Shown here: positions 35,906-46,108 of the stretch, piece by piece
Layout of the letters: the number at the start of each line of letters is the position of its first letter
Numbering within the stretch: the first letter of the stretch is position 1
Assembly: GCF_014648035.1 (NCBI RefSeq)
Contig: NZ_BMQI01000031.1
Coordinates: 1-56,460, forward strand
DNA length: 56,460 nucleotides
Direction of reading: 5' to 3'
Source of the DNA: Shewanella algicola
GTDB taxonomy: Bacteria > Pseudomonadota > Gammaproteobacteria > Enterobacterales > Shewanellaceae
Position numbers and translations under genes: made by a program
The notes under the pieces: generated by a model
What the model was told of the DNA's origin: nothing
The model's database searches: none
The model's input: only the letters and a program-made list of their open reading frames with translations

Positions 35906-37132
35906 CTACCCAGGACGACCATCAAGTCTTGGGCGGGTTAAAATAGGGGCGTAAAACCACACAAACAAACCAAAGCCAATAAACCAAAACATCCCAGCAA
36001 TCCATAACCACATTTGGGTGTTCTCAGGCATTAGCAGTGGCATAATCGCTCGAAATATTGCCGCGATCGCAATACTTAAAAACGCAAATGCCATATTGGG
36101 GCCTTGGTAAATATTACGACTAGTATGGCCAAGCGAAACACGAGAGATCATCGATAAACACAGTGCCGCTATGCCGCCTACGGCAAAGAGGTGCAATAAC
36201 GTGCGATAGGCATATTCGTTATCAATGTTTATTGCCATTAAGACTAACGTGACAGGCAATGATAAATACGCCAAATGCAAAGACCATAACATGGGCTCTT
36301 TTAAGGTTTTGTGCGCTTGCCAACGGGCAAAACGAATAAAATGCAATCCACCGGCCACAGCCAATAAAACTTGCTCAATCCCTTTAGGCATCCAATGAGT
36401 TATTGCTTGTATAAACAAGACTCCCATAACTAATAATAACGCATTTTCTAATATACTAATGGGATCTGGCTTAGGTTGTTGAATACGCATGGCGGTAAAA
36501 AATGGAATAACCCGACCACCCACAATGGTGATGATCATGGCAACCCACCAAATCATACCTTGCCATAACTGAGTTGAAAGCGAAAAGTCACGTTGTTGTA
36601 GCGCATAGTAACTTGCAAGGTTGACCACTAATGCCACCACAAGTAACAACGGAAAGCCGATATTGCGCCACTGTTTTACTGGGTAAATACAGCGCCACAA
36701 GGCAAAAGCACTTAACCCTAAAAATAAGCTGTCAAATAACGCTGGCACTACGAGCGGAATGTTCATTGGCAATAACAGTGTTAATCGGGCGATGAGCCAG
36801 CATGCAAAGGTGACAATCAAACTGCGGCCTTTAATGGTGGGTTGATTAGTCCATGCTTGCACTGCTGTCAGTAAAAAACCACACACGATAGCCATGGCAA
36901 AACCAAATAGCATTTCATGCGGATGCCACCATAACGGCACGACATTGGCCCAAAACTCAGCGCTAAATAAGCTATATTGTGGGGTAAACCAGCCCATTAA
37001 CCACAACGGAATATATAAAGCAGCCACGACTGCGCCGCCAAGAAAAAACGGCCTAAAACCTAAACGCCAGATTGCTGGGGTGTTATCAATTTCAGCAGGG
37101 TCATCAATATTTAGCATAAGCAGCACACTCAT
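35906..37132 (-). CDS. nnrS: NnrS family haem-copper membrane protein
   Basis: This 408-residue protein has about twelve membrane helices. It starts WRLGFRPFFLGGAVVAALYIPLWLM and has WWHPHEMLFGFAMAIVCGFLLTAVQAWT, with the His residues of the family, then SRVSLGHTSRNI in the C-terminal half. NnrS proteins protect against nitric oxide stress, apparently by keeping iron-thiol NO complexes from forming. It lies directly upstream of nrfA and likely shares its mRNA, which fits NO as a by-product of nitrite reduction. The start could be ATG 37132 or 37117; neither has a strong ribosome site. Confidence 0.88.
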   Translation of the reverse strand: MSVLLMLNIDDPAEIDNTPAIWRLGFRPFFLGGAVVAALYIPLWLMGWFTPQYSLFSAEFWANVVPLWWHPHEMLFGFAMAIVCGFLLTAVQAWTNQPTIKGRSLIVTFACWLIARLTLLLPMNIPLVVPALFDSLFLGLSAFALWRCIYPVKQWRNIGFPLLLVVALVVNLASYYALQQRDFSLSTQLWQGMIWWVAMIITIVGGRVIPFFTAMRIQQPKPDPISILENALLLVMGVLFIQAITHWMPKGIEQVLLAVAGGLHFIRFARWQAHKTLKEPMLWSLHLAYLSLPVTLVLMAINIDNEYAYRTLLHLFAVGGIAALCLSMISRVSLGHTSRNIYQGPNMAFAFLSIAIAAIFRAIMPLLMPENTQMWLWIAGMFWFIGFGLFVWFYAPILTRPRLDGRPG

Positions 37133-37273
37133 TTAGTGAGTTAAGAACAAGAAGACTTAAACATGCATAATAAATAAATCTTTAATTAGGTTTATTGTAT
37201 GCTGCCCATCTTATTACTTCAATCATTACCCTTCGCTAATGCAAACCAAGCTCGCCATACTGTGATCTAACGC

Positions 37274-37309
37274 AAAAAAGCCAACACCGAATAACGGCAT
37301 TGGCTTTTA
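37274..37309. terminator. Probable terminator after phrB
   Basis: Imperfect hairpin AAAAGCCAA...TTGGCTTTT with an inner CCG/CGG stem, 24 bases past the phrB stop, with T run on the minus strand. Confidence 0.65.
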
Positions 37310-37332
37310 GGTAAAACAATATATTGAGGAGA

Positions 37333-38766
37333 CTAACCGCGCTTTAACGCACTTAATACTTCAATGGCTCTTAAGCGCGCCATTTTGTGTTCAACAATCG
37401 GCTTGGGATAACCTTGATTATCCGGTTGGGCAAATAAGTCGTGTACGTTAACCGATTTAGGCTCATGGATATCTTTAAATGACCAAGTTGCCAGCTCTGG
37501 AATATAGCGTTTAATAAAGCTGGCATCGGGGTCAAACTTGCTGCTTTGGGTCATCGGATTAAACACCCTAAAGTATGGCTGGGCATCACAACCGGTTCCG
37601 GCCGACCATTGCCAGCCGCCGTTATTGGCTGCTAAATCACCATCGATCAATTGCTGCCTAAAGTAACGCTCACCCCAACGCCAATCGACCAGTAAATGTT
37701 TGGTTAAAAAGCTCGCCACGACCATGCGTAAACGATTGTGCATCCAGCCTGTTTGATTTAACTGACGCATTGCGGCGTCGACTATCGGGTAGCCGGTTTT
37801 CCCTTCACACCAGGCTTGAAACTCATCAAGGTTATTACGCCATGCAATGCCATCACCTAACTCATTAAAGTTATGTGCCATCGACAACTTTGGAAACGCC
37901 ACCAGCAAATGACGATAAAACTCTCGCCAAATAAGCTCGTTAAGCCAGGTTTTCGCTGGGCAGGTATCATCAACTAATGCTTCAGGGTAGCGCGCTAAAA
38001 TGGCGGCAACACATTGGCGCGAGCTTATCACCCCAAGGGCTAAAAAAGGCGATAAACGGCTGGTTCCGTCAAGAGCTGGAAAATCTCTATCGGTTTGATA
38101 GTCTGCCACTTGAGTTGCTAAAAATTGATCTAAAATCCGCTTGGCCGCACCCTCGCCTGCTGCCCATTGCTCACTACTGCGCTTGTTGCACTCAAACACA
38201 ATCGCCTCTGGGTGCGCTAATGCTGCGGCGACTGAGGCCGGTGCGGCAACTGGCACTATGGCTCGTTGGCTCGCAATGCTTTTCCATTTTTTTGAAAACG
38301 GGGTAAACACCTTGTACATATCACCAGACAAATTAAGCACTTGCCCTGGCGCTAGCAGGCAATCTTGGTCAATTAATGTCAGTGGTACCCCTTTGTCAAT
38401 TAACAGGGCATCACGACGCCGTTCGTTAATTTCGGGTTCGCTGCCAGCAAATACCGCATCAATGTGGTGCTGCTGTATATAGTCAGTTAATGCAGCCTCG
38501 GTATCAGTAAAAGAATGTAAGTGCAGCACATCTAAAGCAATACCTAACGCCGCCAGCGACTGTGCTAACAAATTGACATGTCGCTCAATAAAATCAATTT
38601 GGATTGGCGCAACATCATGCAGCATCCATTGGGACGGGGTCACAATATAAAGTGCCCTCACCTTACCTTGATGTTGACTGGCAAATTCACAAGCCGCCAC
38701 CAACGCAGGGTTGTCGGCAACGCGCAAATCTTGTCTAAACCACATCACGCTATTCATAGTACTCAT
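37333..38766 (-). CDS. phrB: Deoxyribodipyrimidine photolyase (class I CPD type)
   Basis: The 477-residue flavoprotein repairs cyclobutane pyrimidine dimers with blue light. It has an N-terminal antenna domain (MWFRQDLRVADNPAL, near 8-22) and a C-terminal FAD domain. Marks of the latter are TSRLSPFLALGVISSRQC, the WLNELIWREFYRHLL helix, TGYPIVDAAMRQLNQTGWMHNRLRMVVASFLTKHLL and DGDLAANNGGWQWSAGTGCDAQPYFRVFNP, all characteristic of PhrB. Length matches E. coli PhrB (472). It lies 11 bases after the DUF523-DUF1722 gene, echoing the ybgA-phrB pair of E. coli. Confidence 0.93.
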   Translation of the reverse strand: MSTMNSVMWFRQDLRVADNPALVAACEFASQHQGKVRALYIVTPSQWMLHDVAPIQIDFIERHVNLLAQSLAALGIALDVLHLHSFTDTEAALTDYIQQHHIDAVFAGSEPEINERRRDALLIDKGVPLTLIDQDCLLAPGQVLNLSGDMYKVFTPFSKKWKSIASQRAIVPVAAPASVAAALAHPEAIVFECNKRSSEQWAAGEGAAKRILDQFLATQVADYQTDRDFPALDGTSRLSPFLALGVISSRQCVAAILARYPEALVDDTCPAKTWLNELIWREFYRHLLVAFPKLSMAHNFNELGDGIAWRNNLDEFQAWCEGKTGYPIVDAAMRQLNQTGWMHNRLRMVVASFLTKHLLVDWRWGERYFRQQLIDGDLAANNGGWQWSAGTGCDAQPYFRVFNPMTQSSKFDPDASFIKRYIPELATWSFKDIHEPKSVNVHDLFAQPDNQGYPKPIVEHKMARLRAIEVLSALKRG

Positions 38767-38777
38767 TGATACTCGAC

Positions 38778-39740
38778 CTAGTAAGCATAACGAAGCTTAA
38801 GCGCTTCTGGATGTGGATTTAAATACACTTGCTCTTCAATGTATGGAGTATGAAACTCACGAACATAGTGGTTAATTAAGGTGATTGGCACTAACAAAGG
38901 TAAGAGTCCTTGGCGATATTTTAAAATCGACTCGCTCAACTCTTCTTTTTGATCCGCACTTAATTGCTTCTTAAAATAACCTTGAATGTGCTGCAATGTA
39001 CTGGTGTGGTTTTTACGCGTAGCAATGATTTTAAGTGCCGTCATAAAGCCTTCAAAATACTGCTGTGCTGTGTGCTCTAAATCTTGAATGTCGGCCAGCA
39101 TTGGGCCTAAGTCGCGATACCACTTTGGGCTGTGCGCCATAAGTAAGTATTTATAACGCGAATGAAACTGCATCAGCTTGTGCTTGGTTAAGCCCGACTG
39201 ATTCATTATTCTCCAGTCGTTATAAGCAAATACCCGAGTGAAAAAGTTTTCTCGTAGTGCAAGGTCATGCAAACGGCCTTCTTCTTCTACTGGCAATAAT
39301 GGGTAACGTTCCATTAACGCTTTAGCAAATACACCCACACCGGTTTTAGAGCCATTATTGGTACCGATTTTATACTCAGTCACCCGCTCCATTCCGCAAG
39401 TAGGCGACTTTGCACATAAAATATAACCGCCTAAATAGTCGAGCTCTTCTACTTTGTTTTTAGAATATTCATTCAGTTTGTCAGTCACGTCTAACGAGCC
39501 ATCTGCACTGCGGATATGCACAATATCGCCGTCGCGAATTTGACGAATACTTTTGCGTGGCGCGCCCATGCCTATCGCCATTTCAGGGCAAACCGTGGTG
39601 TATTCAAAAAACGGTTCTATTTCTTGTTTGCAGTAGTAAGAGTTTTTATGGCCGCCATCGAAACGAACTTGATTGCCCAATAGGCAACTGCTGATCCCAA
39701 TTTGGATTTTCTCTGGCACAAATGTGACTGTATTTGGCAT
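38778..39740 (-). CDS. DUF523-DUF1722 fusion protein (YbgA-like)
   Basis: This 320-residue protein joins an N-terminal DUF523 domain (about 12-160) to a C-terminal DUF1722/YbgA domain (about 190-310). DUF523 shows the three conserved cysteines: Cys19 in ISSCLLG, Cys51 in VCPEMAIG and Cys115 in SPTCGM. In the thiouracil desulfurase TudS these hold a [4Fe-4S] cluster. The fit suggests a cluster-dependent desulfurase acting on thiolated nucleobases, perhaps photodamaged RNA, since it is cotranscribed with the photolyase. GGAG lies nine bases before the ATG. The function of the DUF1722 part is unknown. Confidence 0.82.
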   Translation of the reverse strand: MPNTVTFVPEKIQIGISSCLLGNQVRFDGGHKNSYYCKQEIEPFFEYTTVCPEMAIGMGAPRKSIRQIRDGDIVHIRSADGSLDVTDKLNEYSKNKVEELDYLGGYILCAKSPTCGMERVTEYKIGTNNGSKTGVGVFAKALMERYPLLPVEEEGRLHDLALRENFFTRVFAYNDWRIMNQSGLTKHKLMQFHSRYKYLLMAHSPKWYRDLGPMLADIQDLEHTAQQYFEGFMTALKIIATRKNHTSTLQHIQGYFKKQLSADQKEELSESILKYRQGLLPLLVPITLINHYVREFHTPYIEEQVYLNPHPEALKLRYAY

Positions 39741-39892
39741 GGTTTGATACTCCTGAGACCGAATAATCTTTGCCTATGGTTGGCAAATAATTTTATGATT
39801 CTAAATAATATATTTATTATGGCTGATAATACGAAACTTAAATCAAATAAGTTCATTATTTATAGAATGTTTTTACTTAAATTTGAAGCACA

Positions 39893-39920
39893 AAAAAGCA
39901 GAACCGAGATTCTGCTTTTG
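39893..39920. terminator. Terminator of the DUF368 gene
   Basis: Stem AAAAGCAGAA (39894-39903) / TTCTGCTTTT (39910-39919), read on the minus strand 29 bases beyond the stop. Confidence 0.8.
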
Positions 39921-39948
39921 ATTTAATTAAATCCTAAGGTATTGCGTA

Positions 39949-40884
39949 TTAAGCAGCCTGTACTTTGGCGTTTCGGCCAACGTACTCTAAGGTCCACACG
40001 AGCCCAATTCCAACAAGTGCACATACTATCGCCATAACAATTTGCGACGACTCACCAGTGACTTGCTCAAACTGAAACGGCGATAAGTTTTGCTCCAACA
40101 AAGGCACTTGCTCGCCTTTACTGTTTTCGCGCCAGCTAATCACTTCTTTCCAGGGCCAAATTTTACCTAATGTGCCAAGCATTAATCCGGTTAAAAATAG
40201 CACTGTGGCATCGTGAAACTTACGCAGCAAGGCCGACAACACATGGCTAAAGCTGAGTAAACCGATAGCTGCGCCGATGGCAAAACACGCTAAATAGACA
40301 ATATCGAACCCTTTTGCTGCCGCCAATACCGCTGGATACATGCCTAGTAGAAGCAGAATAAAGCTGCCAGAAATCCCCGGTAAAATCATCGCGCATATTG
40401 CAATGGCGCCGCAAAAAAAGAAGTTAAGATAGGTAATCTGCAGTTCAATGGGGTGCAATACAGTAATGGCCCACGCAAAGGCCACGCCGCCAATAAACAT
40501 CAATATTCTTAACGCGGTAAACTTTTCGACCTGTTTTACCATGTGCACCACAGAGTAAATAATTAAGCCAAAAAAGAACGACCATACCGGGATAGGATGG
40601 GTTGCTAATAACCACGAAATCAATTTAGCCAAAGTAAAAATACTGGTTAATATGCCGCCAAACACGCACAACAAAAAAGGCCCATTAATGTGCATAAAGG
40701 CCGCCTTAACCCCTTGCTGCTTAATCATGCCAAACAAAGATAAATTGATTTTGCGGATACCGTCTAATAGTGGGTCTAAAATTCCGGTAATAAAGGCAAT
40801 GGTTCCACCAGATACACCCGGGACAACATCTGCCGCGCCCATGGCCATACCTTTGATATAATTCAACAACAAGTTCGATTTCAA
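39949..40884 (-). CDS. DUF368 membrane protein (PopT-type polyprenyl-phosphate transporter)
   Basis: The 311-residue protein has about eight to ten helices. It opens YIKGMAMGAADVVPGVSGGTIAFITGILDPLL and has a mid-protein repeat AICAMILPGISGSFILLLLGMY, the paired PGxSGG-like motifs of DUF368. Members have been shown to return undecaprenyl phosphate across the inner membrane for envelope synthesis. The start is TTG at 40884, six bases after AAGGA; no ATG is in reach without losing the first helix. It is monocistronic with its own terminator. Confidence 0.83.
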   Translation of the reverse strand: MKSNLLLNYIKGMAMGAADVVPGVSGGTIAFITGILDPLLDGIRKINLSLFGMIKQQGVKAAFMHINGPFLLCVFGGILTSIFTLAKLISWLLATHPIPVWSFFFGLIIYSVVHMVKQVEKFTALRILMFIGGVAFAWAITVLHPIELQITYLNFFFCGAIAICAMILPGISGSFILLLLGMYPAVLAAAKGFDIVYLACFAIGAAIGLLSFSHVLSALLRKFHDATVLFLTGLMLGTLGKIWPWKEVISWRENSKGEQVPLLEQNLSPFQFEQVTGESSQIVMAIVCALVGIGLVWTLEYVGRNAKVQAA

Positions 40885-41037
40885 AATTTATCCTTAAATA
40901 TTCATCACGGACAAAATTATACCTGTCACGGCGCAAATGAGCGATCAAAAAGAGTGGCCAGCACTTCACCCAAGGTTGCAACAATGTTAATCTCATCCGA
41001 CCAGACAAATCATTTATACCATAACCCGAGTTTTCAT

Positions 41038-41520
41038 ATGACACCTACAAAACCTAATAAAGTCATGTCACTGTATAAAAAAGTGACCTCATATCCATTT
41101 GGCAAACATATATTTTCTAAAATGGTCGCCCGCATGGCGCCCTATTTTGGCACGGTTCATCCTTACATTAACGAGCTAAAGGTGAATCGTTGCGAGTGTT
41201 TAATTAAAAAACGTAAAAAAGTGCAAAACCATATTGGTACCGTGCATGTGATTGCGATTTGTAATGGATTAGAAATGGCAATGGGTACCATGGCAGAGGC
41301 CTCTATCCCAGCTCATTTACGCTGGATCCCTAAAGGCATGTCGGTTGACTATACCGCTAAAGCAGGGACTGATATTCTGTGTGTTGCAGAGGTAACACCA
41401 GAGCAGTGGCAAGTCGGTGATATGTTAGTCGACGTTAAAGCCTACGATACTAATGGTGTGGTAGTGGTACAAGGCCACATTAAGCTGTGGATTTCTGAAA
41501 AACCAAAAAAGCAGTCATAA
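41038..41520 (+). CDS. DUF4442 hotdog-fold thioesterase-like protein
   Basis: The 160-residue protein has a hotdog fold of the DUF4442/PaaI-related type. It contains VHPYINELKVNRCECLIKKRKKVQNHIGTVHVIAICNGLEMAMGTMAEASIPAHLRWIPKGMSVDYTAKA, where NHIGTVHVIAICNGLE is the substrate-helix region. Thioester hydrolysis of acyl-CoA is possible but untested from sequence. The ATG at 41038 with CCGAG upstream is preferred over a GTG at 40954 that adds 28 residues. It precedes the prohibitin-like gene by 66 bases in the same direction. Confidence 0.75.
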   Translation: MTPTKPNKVMSLYKKVTSYPFGKHIFSKMVARMAPYFGTVHPYINELKVNRCECLIKKRKKVQNHIGTVHVIAICNGLEMAMGTMAEASIPAHLRWIPKGMSVDYTAKAGTDILCVAEVTPEQWQVGDMLVDVKAYDTNGVVVVQGHIKLWISEKPKKQS

Positions 41521-41586
41521 AATCATAAAACAATCGTAAGATAATCATAGGATTATCTTTATTTTATTTTTTGCTAGGGAAGCATA

Positions 41587-42471
41587 ATGTTAAAAAACGA
41601 TCTCGCAAACGCAAGCAACAATCACCTAGGTAAAATTATTCCGGTATCGATATTACTGATTATTCTCATCAGCTTATATGGCAGCTGGTATACCGTCGAT
41701 CAGGGTGAACGCGGCGTGTTATTACGTAATGGTAAAATCATCGATACCGCAGAACCCGGGCTTGGGTTTAAAATTCCATTAATGGATACCGTGGTTAAAA
41801 TCTCAACTCAAACACACACCGCAAGTTATCAGGCGCTGCAAGCCTATAGCCGCGATCAACAACCAGCAACCTTGCGCGCATCAGTGACCTTTAGCGTGCC
41901 GCCCGATCGCGTTGAAGAAGTGTATGCCAAGTTTAAAGGTATCGACTCTATGGTTTCACGCTTGCTCGACCGCCAGGTGCCGACTCAAGTAGAGAATATT
42001 TTTGGTAAATACACTGCTATCTCGGCAGTACAAGAGCGTATTAAGTTTGGTATTGACGTGACAGATGCCATTACCAAGTCAATTAAAGGCCCAGTAACGA
42101 TTACCTCGGTACAGATAGAAAATATCGATTTTTCTAATGCTTATGAGAAATCGGTAGAAGACAGAATGCGCGCCGAAGTTGAAGTGCAAACCCAATTGCA
42201 AAATCTTGAAAAAGAACGTGTTAGCGCGCAAATTGCGGTGACTCAAGCACAAGCAGAAGCTGACTCACAGTTAGCGCGTGCTATTGCAGAAGCCGAAAGT
42301 ATTCGAATTAAAGGTAATGCTGAAGCCTCGGCAATTAAAATCCGTGCCGAAGCTTTAGCACAAAACCAAAACCTGGTTGAATTAACCAAAGCTGAGCGCT
42401 GGGACGGTAAGCTGCCAACCACCATGCTACCGACAGGGACCATTCCGTTTTTAGAAGTACAGAAAAAATAA
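41587..42471 (+). CDS. Prohibitin/SPFH-domain membrane protein
   Basis: The 294-residue protein has an N-terminal helix (about 17-35). An SPFH domain (about 36-210) follows, beginning YTVDQGERGVLLRNGKIIDTAEPGLGFKIPLMD. After it comes a long Ala/Glu-rich coiled coil (QAEADSQLARAIAEAESIRIKGNAEASAIKIRAEAL) and a C-terminal tail TMLPTGTIPFLEVQ. This is the prohibitin-like family, which forms large inner-membrane rings that scaffold or restrain FtsH-type proteases. It has a strong AGGGAAG ribosome site and a terminator downstream. Confidence 0.88.
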   Translation: MLKNDLANASNNHLGKIIPVSILLIILISLYGSWYTVDQGERGVLLRNGKIIDTAEPGLGFKIPLMDTVVKISTQTHTASYQALQAYSRDQQPATLRASVTFSVPPDRVEEVYAKFKGIDSMVSRLLDRQVPTQVENIFGKYTAISAVQERIKFGIDVTDAITKSIKGPVTITSVQIENIDFSNAYEKSVEDRMRAEVEVQTQLQNLEKERVSAQIAVTQAQAEADSQLARAIAEAESIRIKGNAEASAIKIRAEALAQNQNLVELTKAERWDGKLPTTMLPTGTIPFLEVQKK

Positions 42472-42534
42472 TCAATCACATCACACCTTGTTAAAGGCGT
42501 CATAGGTGTGTGTAGCAACAAATTGATTAACAAT

Positions 42535-42567
42535 AAAAAAACCAAGCACAATGCTTGGTTTTTTTAT
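42535..42567 (+). terminator. Terminator of the prohibitin-like gene
   Basis: Stem AAACCAAGCA / TGCTTGGTTT with short loop, followed by a T run; 65 bases past the stop. Confidence 0.88.
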
Positions 42568-42657
42568 GGCTTAACTTCAACTCAATTTAACCCATTTTCA
42601 ATTCAAATAATCCTACTAAGCTTATTTAAACCGTCATACTTAATACAGCCAACAACA

Positions 42658-44562
42658 CTATAATTTAAAGCGACCAACGATATCAGCTAGTTGATTATTA
42701 ATAATATTAATATCATCCGCCTCTGTTAATGCTTGTTGCCCATTCGCATCTAACTCCCGGACAATCTCGTTAATTGCAGACATATTGCGACTCAACTCCT
42801 GAGTGACACAACTTTGTTCTTCGGCAGCCGTTGCAATTTGAGTGCTTAAATCATTAATGTCATTTACATATTGAGTCATGGTATCTAGGCTAGCTTCAAC
42901 ATTACTGGTATCGACAGCAGTTTCTTGACAGCGTGCTTTAGTATTATCCATTGAATCAACCACAACCTGAGTGCCTGTTAATAAACGCTCAAGGGCGGAT
43001 TCAACTTCTTCGGTACTCGACATAGTCCGACTCGCCAAGTTTCTCACTTCATCGGCAACAACAGCGAACCCTCGACCTTGCTCACCCGCTCTTGCGGCTT
43101 CAATTGCCGCATTCAACGCTAACAGGTTTGTTTGTCCAGCTATTTCACCAATCACACTCAGAATGCCATTTATGCTTTGGGTCACTTCTGTCATTTTTGC
43201 AATATCGTCAGTGGTTTTATTAACATCGCCAACAAGGGCTGAGACAGTGACTTGAGATTTATGTACTTTTTCTCGAGACTCTTTACTGGTTTCATTCGCT
43301 TGTTGAGTGAGGTTCGCAGTGTTTGCAGCATCTTTTGCCATTGACTCTGCAGTTGAATTCATCTCTTCAATAGCGGTAACCACCTGTTCAGTTTCACAAA
43401 CATGATTTTGTATAATGGTGCTATTTCTTTGTGAATGTTCACGCATTCGATTGATGTTAGATTGAAGGGTAGTACTGGCGTTCTGAATTTCCAACATCAT
43501 ATTTTGGAGGTTTTCAATAAACTGATTTACGCCTTGTGCTATTTGTCCTAAATCATCATTGGTATCAACCTGTAGACGTTGGGTTAGATCGCCATCACCA
43601 TTTGATAAACCAAGCACCGTGTCTTTAAGCGCTAATATAGGACGGTAGAGTATTTGAATTAACATAAAGGCAATAAGCACACTCACTAGTGTGGCAATAA
43701 GCGTAATAAAAATAGCAACATTACGAGATTCCTTTAATTTGGCGAATGCGACCTCTTTATCTAAACCAATCGCGAAGTACCAATTTTTATCACCAGCGTT
43801 GATGATATGGGAGAAAAATATCTTATTTTGACCATCAACAGAATAATCAACAACATTACTTTCCTTACTCACAGCCTCCTGAACAGCATTTTTAAACCAT
43901 GGAAACTTGGTTGCTTTCTCACCAAGTTTGACGACTTTAGAAGACGAAGCAAGAATGGTGGTGTCGTGATTAAGGATTACGGCTATTGAACCAGGAATAT
44001 CATTAGACTCATTGACCATTTTGTTAAGAAAATCAAGCGTCATATCGACAGATATGGTGCCGCCCTTTATTTTTTCAATAATGGTAATATAGTAACCACC
44101 ATCTGAACCGATATAAGGGTTTGTCATGGTAACATCATTGCCTTTACGGCCATCTTGATACCAAGATGCAGTAGTCACATCAGTATCATATTTATGATCA
44201 GGCCAGGTGGGTGTGCTTTTACTCCAATAAGCATCACCAGTTTCAAAAGCTAACACAGCACTGTTTAGGTTCATTGCACTGGCTAAAAATTTAGTCTGGG
44301 CGATAATTTCTTGCTCTGTCCCTTCAATTTTATTTGTCTTATACAGGTCAGCAAGTTTGTTTATCCCCCCTACTTTTTCATTAATTAGCGTTTCAATATT
44401 CGCAGCTTTAGCTGCTACGTAATTGTTACTTTCACGCATAATATTTTCTGTGAGGGTGCCTTTCTCTTGTAAATAGAGGATGCAACTTGAAATGGAAACC
44501 GATGATCCCACTAATAATATTATTGAAAATAATAATAATTTTTTAAGGCCCAAATTTTTCAT
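42658..44562 (-). CDS. Methyl-accepting chemotaxis protein (dCache type)
   Basis: This 634-residue chemoreceptor has a first helix (about 9-29) and a periplasmic dCache-like sensor (about 35-280) with the [50 protein letters not shown] region. A second helix follows (about 282-305), then a HAMP domain, then a long signalling coiled coil. The conserved hairpin tip [38 protein letters not shown] is near residues 470-507. It would report a small ligand to CheA/CheW. There is no C-terminal pentapeptide for CheR. It is monocistronic and unrelated to its neighbours; the ligand is unknown. Confidence 0.92.
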   Translation of the reverse strand: MKNLGLKKLLLFSIILLVGSSVSISSCILYLQEKGTLTENIMRESNNYVAAKAANIETLINEKVGGINKLADLYKTNKIEGTEQEIIAQTKFLASAMNLNSAVLAFETGDAYWSKSTPTWPDHKYDTDVTTASWYQDGRKGNDVTMTNPYIGSDGGYYITIIEKIKGGTISVDMTLDFLNKMVNESNDIPGSIAVILNHDTTILASSSKVVKLGEKATKFPWFKNAVQEAVSKESNVVDYSVDGQNKIFFSHIINAGDKNWYFAIGLDKEVAFAKLKESRNVAIFITLIATLVSVLIAFMLIQILYRPILALKDTVLGLSNGDGDLTQRLQVDTNDDLGQIAQGVNQFIENLQNMMLEIQNASTTLQSNINRMREHSQRNSTIIQNHVCETEQVVTAIEEMNSTAESMAKDAANTANLTQQANETSKESREKVHKSQVTVSALVGDVNKTTDDIAKMTEVTQSINGILSVIGEIAGQTNLLALNAAIEAARAGEQGRGFAVVADEVRNLASRTMSSTEEVESALERLLTGTQVVVDSMDNTKARCQETAVDTSNVEASLDTMTQYVNDINDLSTQIATAAEEQSCVTQELSRNMSAINEIVRELDANGQQALTEADDINIINNQLADIVGRFKL

Positions 44563-44838
44563 GCTTTACCACCCACCAAGTTAACGTTATTTTAATGATA
44601 ACATGTAAAAAATACTGTACTCGTTTATGAAACGATGAATTCACAAGAAAATTTGGATGGTTAAATACTTTCTAAACAAAAGAAACAATATGTTACATCA
44701 ACACACATCGAACATTAGCAAACTTAAATTATCTCAACTTATTAGTATAAATGTGACACAACACAATAGTTAGTTATGGTTGAATAATAGAATATTTATT
44801 TGCACTATCCGCAGTAAGAGTAATTTCTGCTTATATAG

Positions 44839-46035
44839 ATGCTTTTTAAACAGCACATAAAAAGGATTTCAACCATTAACAGCGCAAAACTCATGGATGA
44901 ACACGTAACTCCAATTCGACGCTTAGCCAATCTTGACGCCATTCGTGGTGTTGGCGTGCTGGGTATTTTCTTTTTAAACATCTACTTTATGGGCAATAGC
45001 TTTTTTGGCTATGCGCCGCATGCTGTGCAGCCGATTAGCGACATTACGATTGAGCTGTTAAGTAACTTTTTCCTGGAAGGCCGTTTCTTTAGCTTATTCG
45101 CAATGTTGTTTGGCGCGGGTATGTTCATTCAATTTCAAAAATACCAATCTCAGTTAGCACAGCCATCATCACAGAAGCACCTCAAACAACAAAAGTGGCG
45201 CTTATATTGGCTGATTTTATTTGGGATTATTCATGGAGTTTTTATCTTCCCGGGCGATATTTTACTGTCGTATGGCGTCAGTGGATTGCTGGCTTTTAAG
45301 TATCGCTACCTCGATGCTGATGCGTTAATTAGGCAGGCAAAATGGTTTATTTTTATGTCGCTTATTCCAATCACCTTGATATCGCTCTCGCCAGGCGACC
45401 AAGTATACTTGCGTGACTCAACGTTATTTATGGAGCAACTATCAGCTTGGACTGGCAGTTATTCAGATCAATTAATAATGCACCTGACGATGTTTGGTTA
45501 CATGATTTTGGTGATCCCACTGACGCTGATGTGGTTTATTGCCGGGCTAATGTTAATCGGTATGGCGCTGTATAAACGCGAGGTATTTAGCAAGGGATTA
45601 GACGCCAATACACTCAAACAAAGCCTATTTTGGGCTCTGACGTTATCATTAGTCGATTCAGTATTGAGCTTTAGCGGTAATACAATATTAGTGGCGCTCT
45701 CGGACGTGGTATTACTGTTAAGTGCCCTCGCCTGTGCTTTGGTGTATATCCATATCATTTGCTTATTATGTCAAAACAGCTCACAGCGTTTTACCGCACT
45801 ACAAAACGTCGGTAAGTTGGCGTTTAGTTTATATATTCTTCAGTCCATTGTCGGGATTATACTGCTACGCTACCTTGCCCCTGAATGGCAGCAACAGCTT
45901 GATAGAACGGGCTATATGTCTATCGCAGTCTTTTACACCATAGTGCAACTATTGCTCGCGCATTGGTATTTACGTTATTTTAAACAAGGCCCATTGGAAA
46001 AGCTGTGGCGTTATTTAGTACTAAGACGTGGCTAA
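44839..46035 (+). CDS. DUF418 family membrane protein
   Basis: The 398-residue multi-helix protein carries RRLANLDAIRGVGVLGIFFLNI near residues 27-48 and FFLEGRFFSLFAMLFGAGMFIQFQKYQ near 75-100. The C-terminal half has FSLYILQSIVGIILLRYLAP and the GPLEKLWRYL end of DUF418. Members are related to acyltransferase_3 proteins and act in an unknown modification or export step. The start is unsure: ATG 44839 and ATG 44893 both lack a clear ribosome site, and the conserved part begins after the second. DUF1294 and FKBP genes follow in the same direction. Confidence 0.8.
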   Translation: MLFKQHIKRISTINSAKLMDEHVTPIRRLANLDAIRGVGVLGIFFLNIYFMGNSFFGYAPHAVQPISDITIELLSNFFLEGRFFSLFAMLFGAGMFIQFQKYQSQLAQPSSQKHLKQQKWRLYWLILFGIIHGVFIFPGDILLSYGVSGLLAFKYRYLDADALIRQAKWFIFMSLIPITLISLSPGDQVYLRDSTLFMEQLSAWTGSYSDQLIMHLTMFGYMILVIPLTLMWFIAGLMLIGMALYKREVFSKGLDANTLKQSLFWALTLSLVDSVLSFSGNTILVALSDVVLLLSALACALVYIHIICLLCQNSSQRFTALQNVGKLAFSLYILQSIVGIILLRYLAPEWQQQLDRTGYMSIAVFYTIVQLLLAHWYLRYFKQGPLEKLWRYLVLRRG

Positions 46036-46108
46036 TCGGTGTAGGCATTGAGAGAAACAACACCTCGTCATCTATAACCACATCATCTGAAAAGTGAAAA
46101 ACGCCCAT

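Noticed and set aside
37133..37332. FNR-like site before nnrS
   Set aside because: No TTGAT-N4-ATCAA type palindrome could be found by eye.
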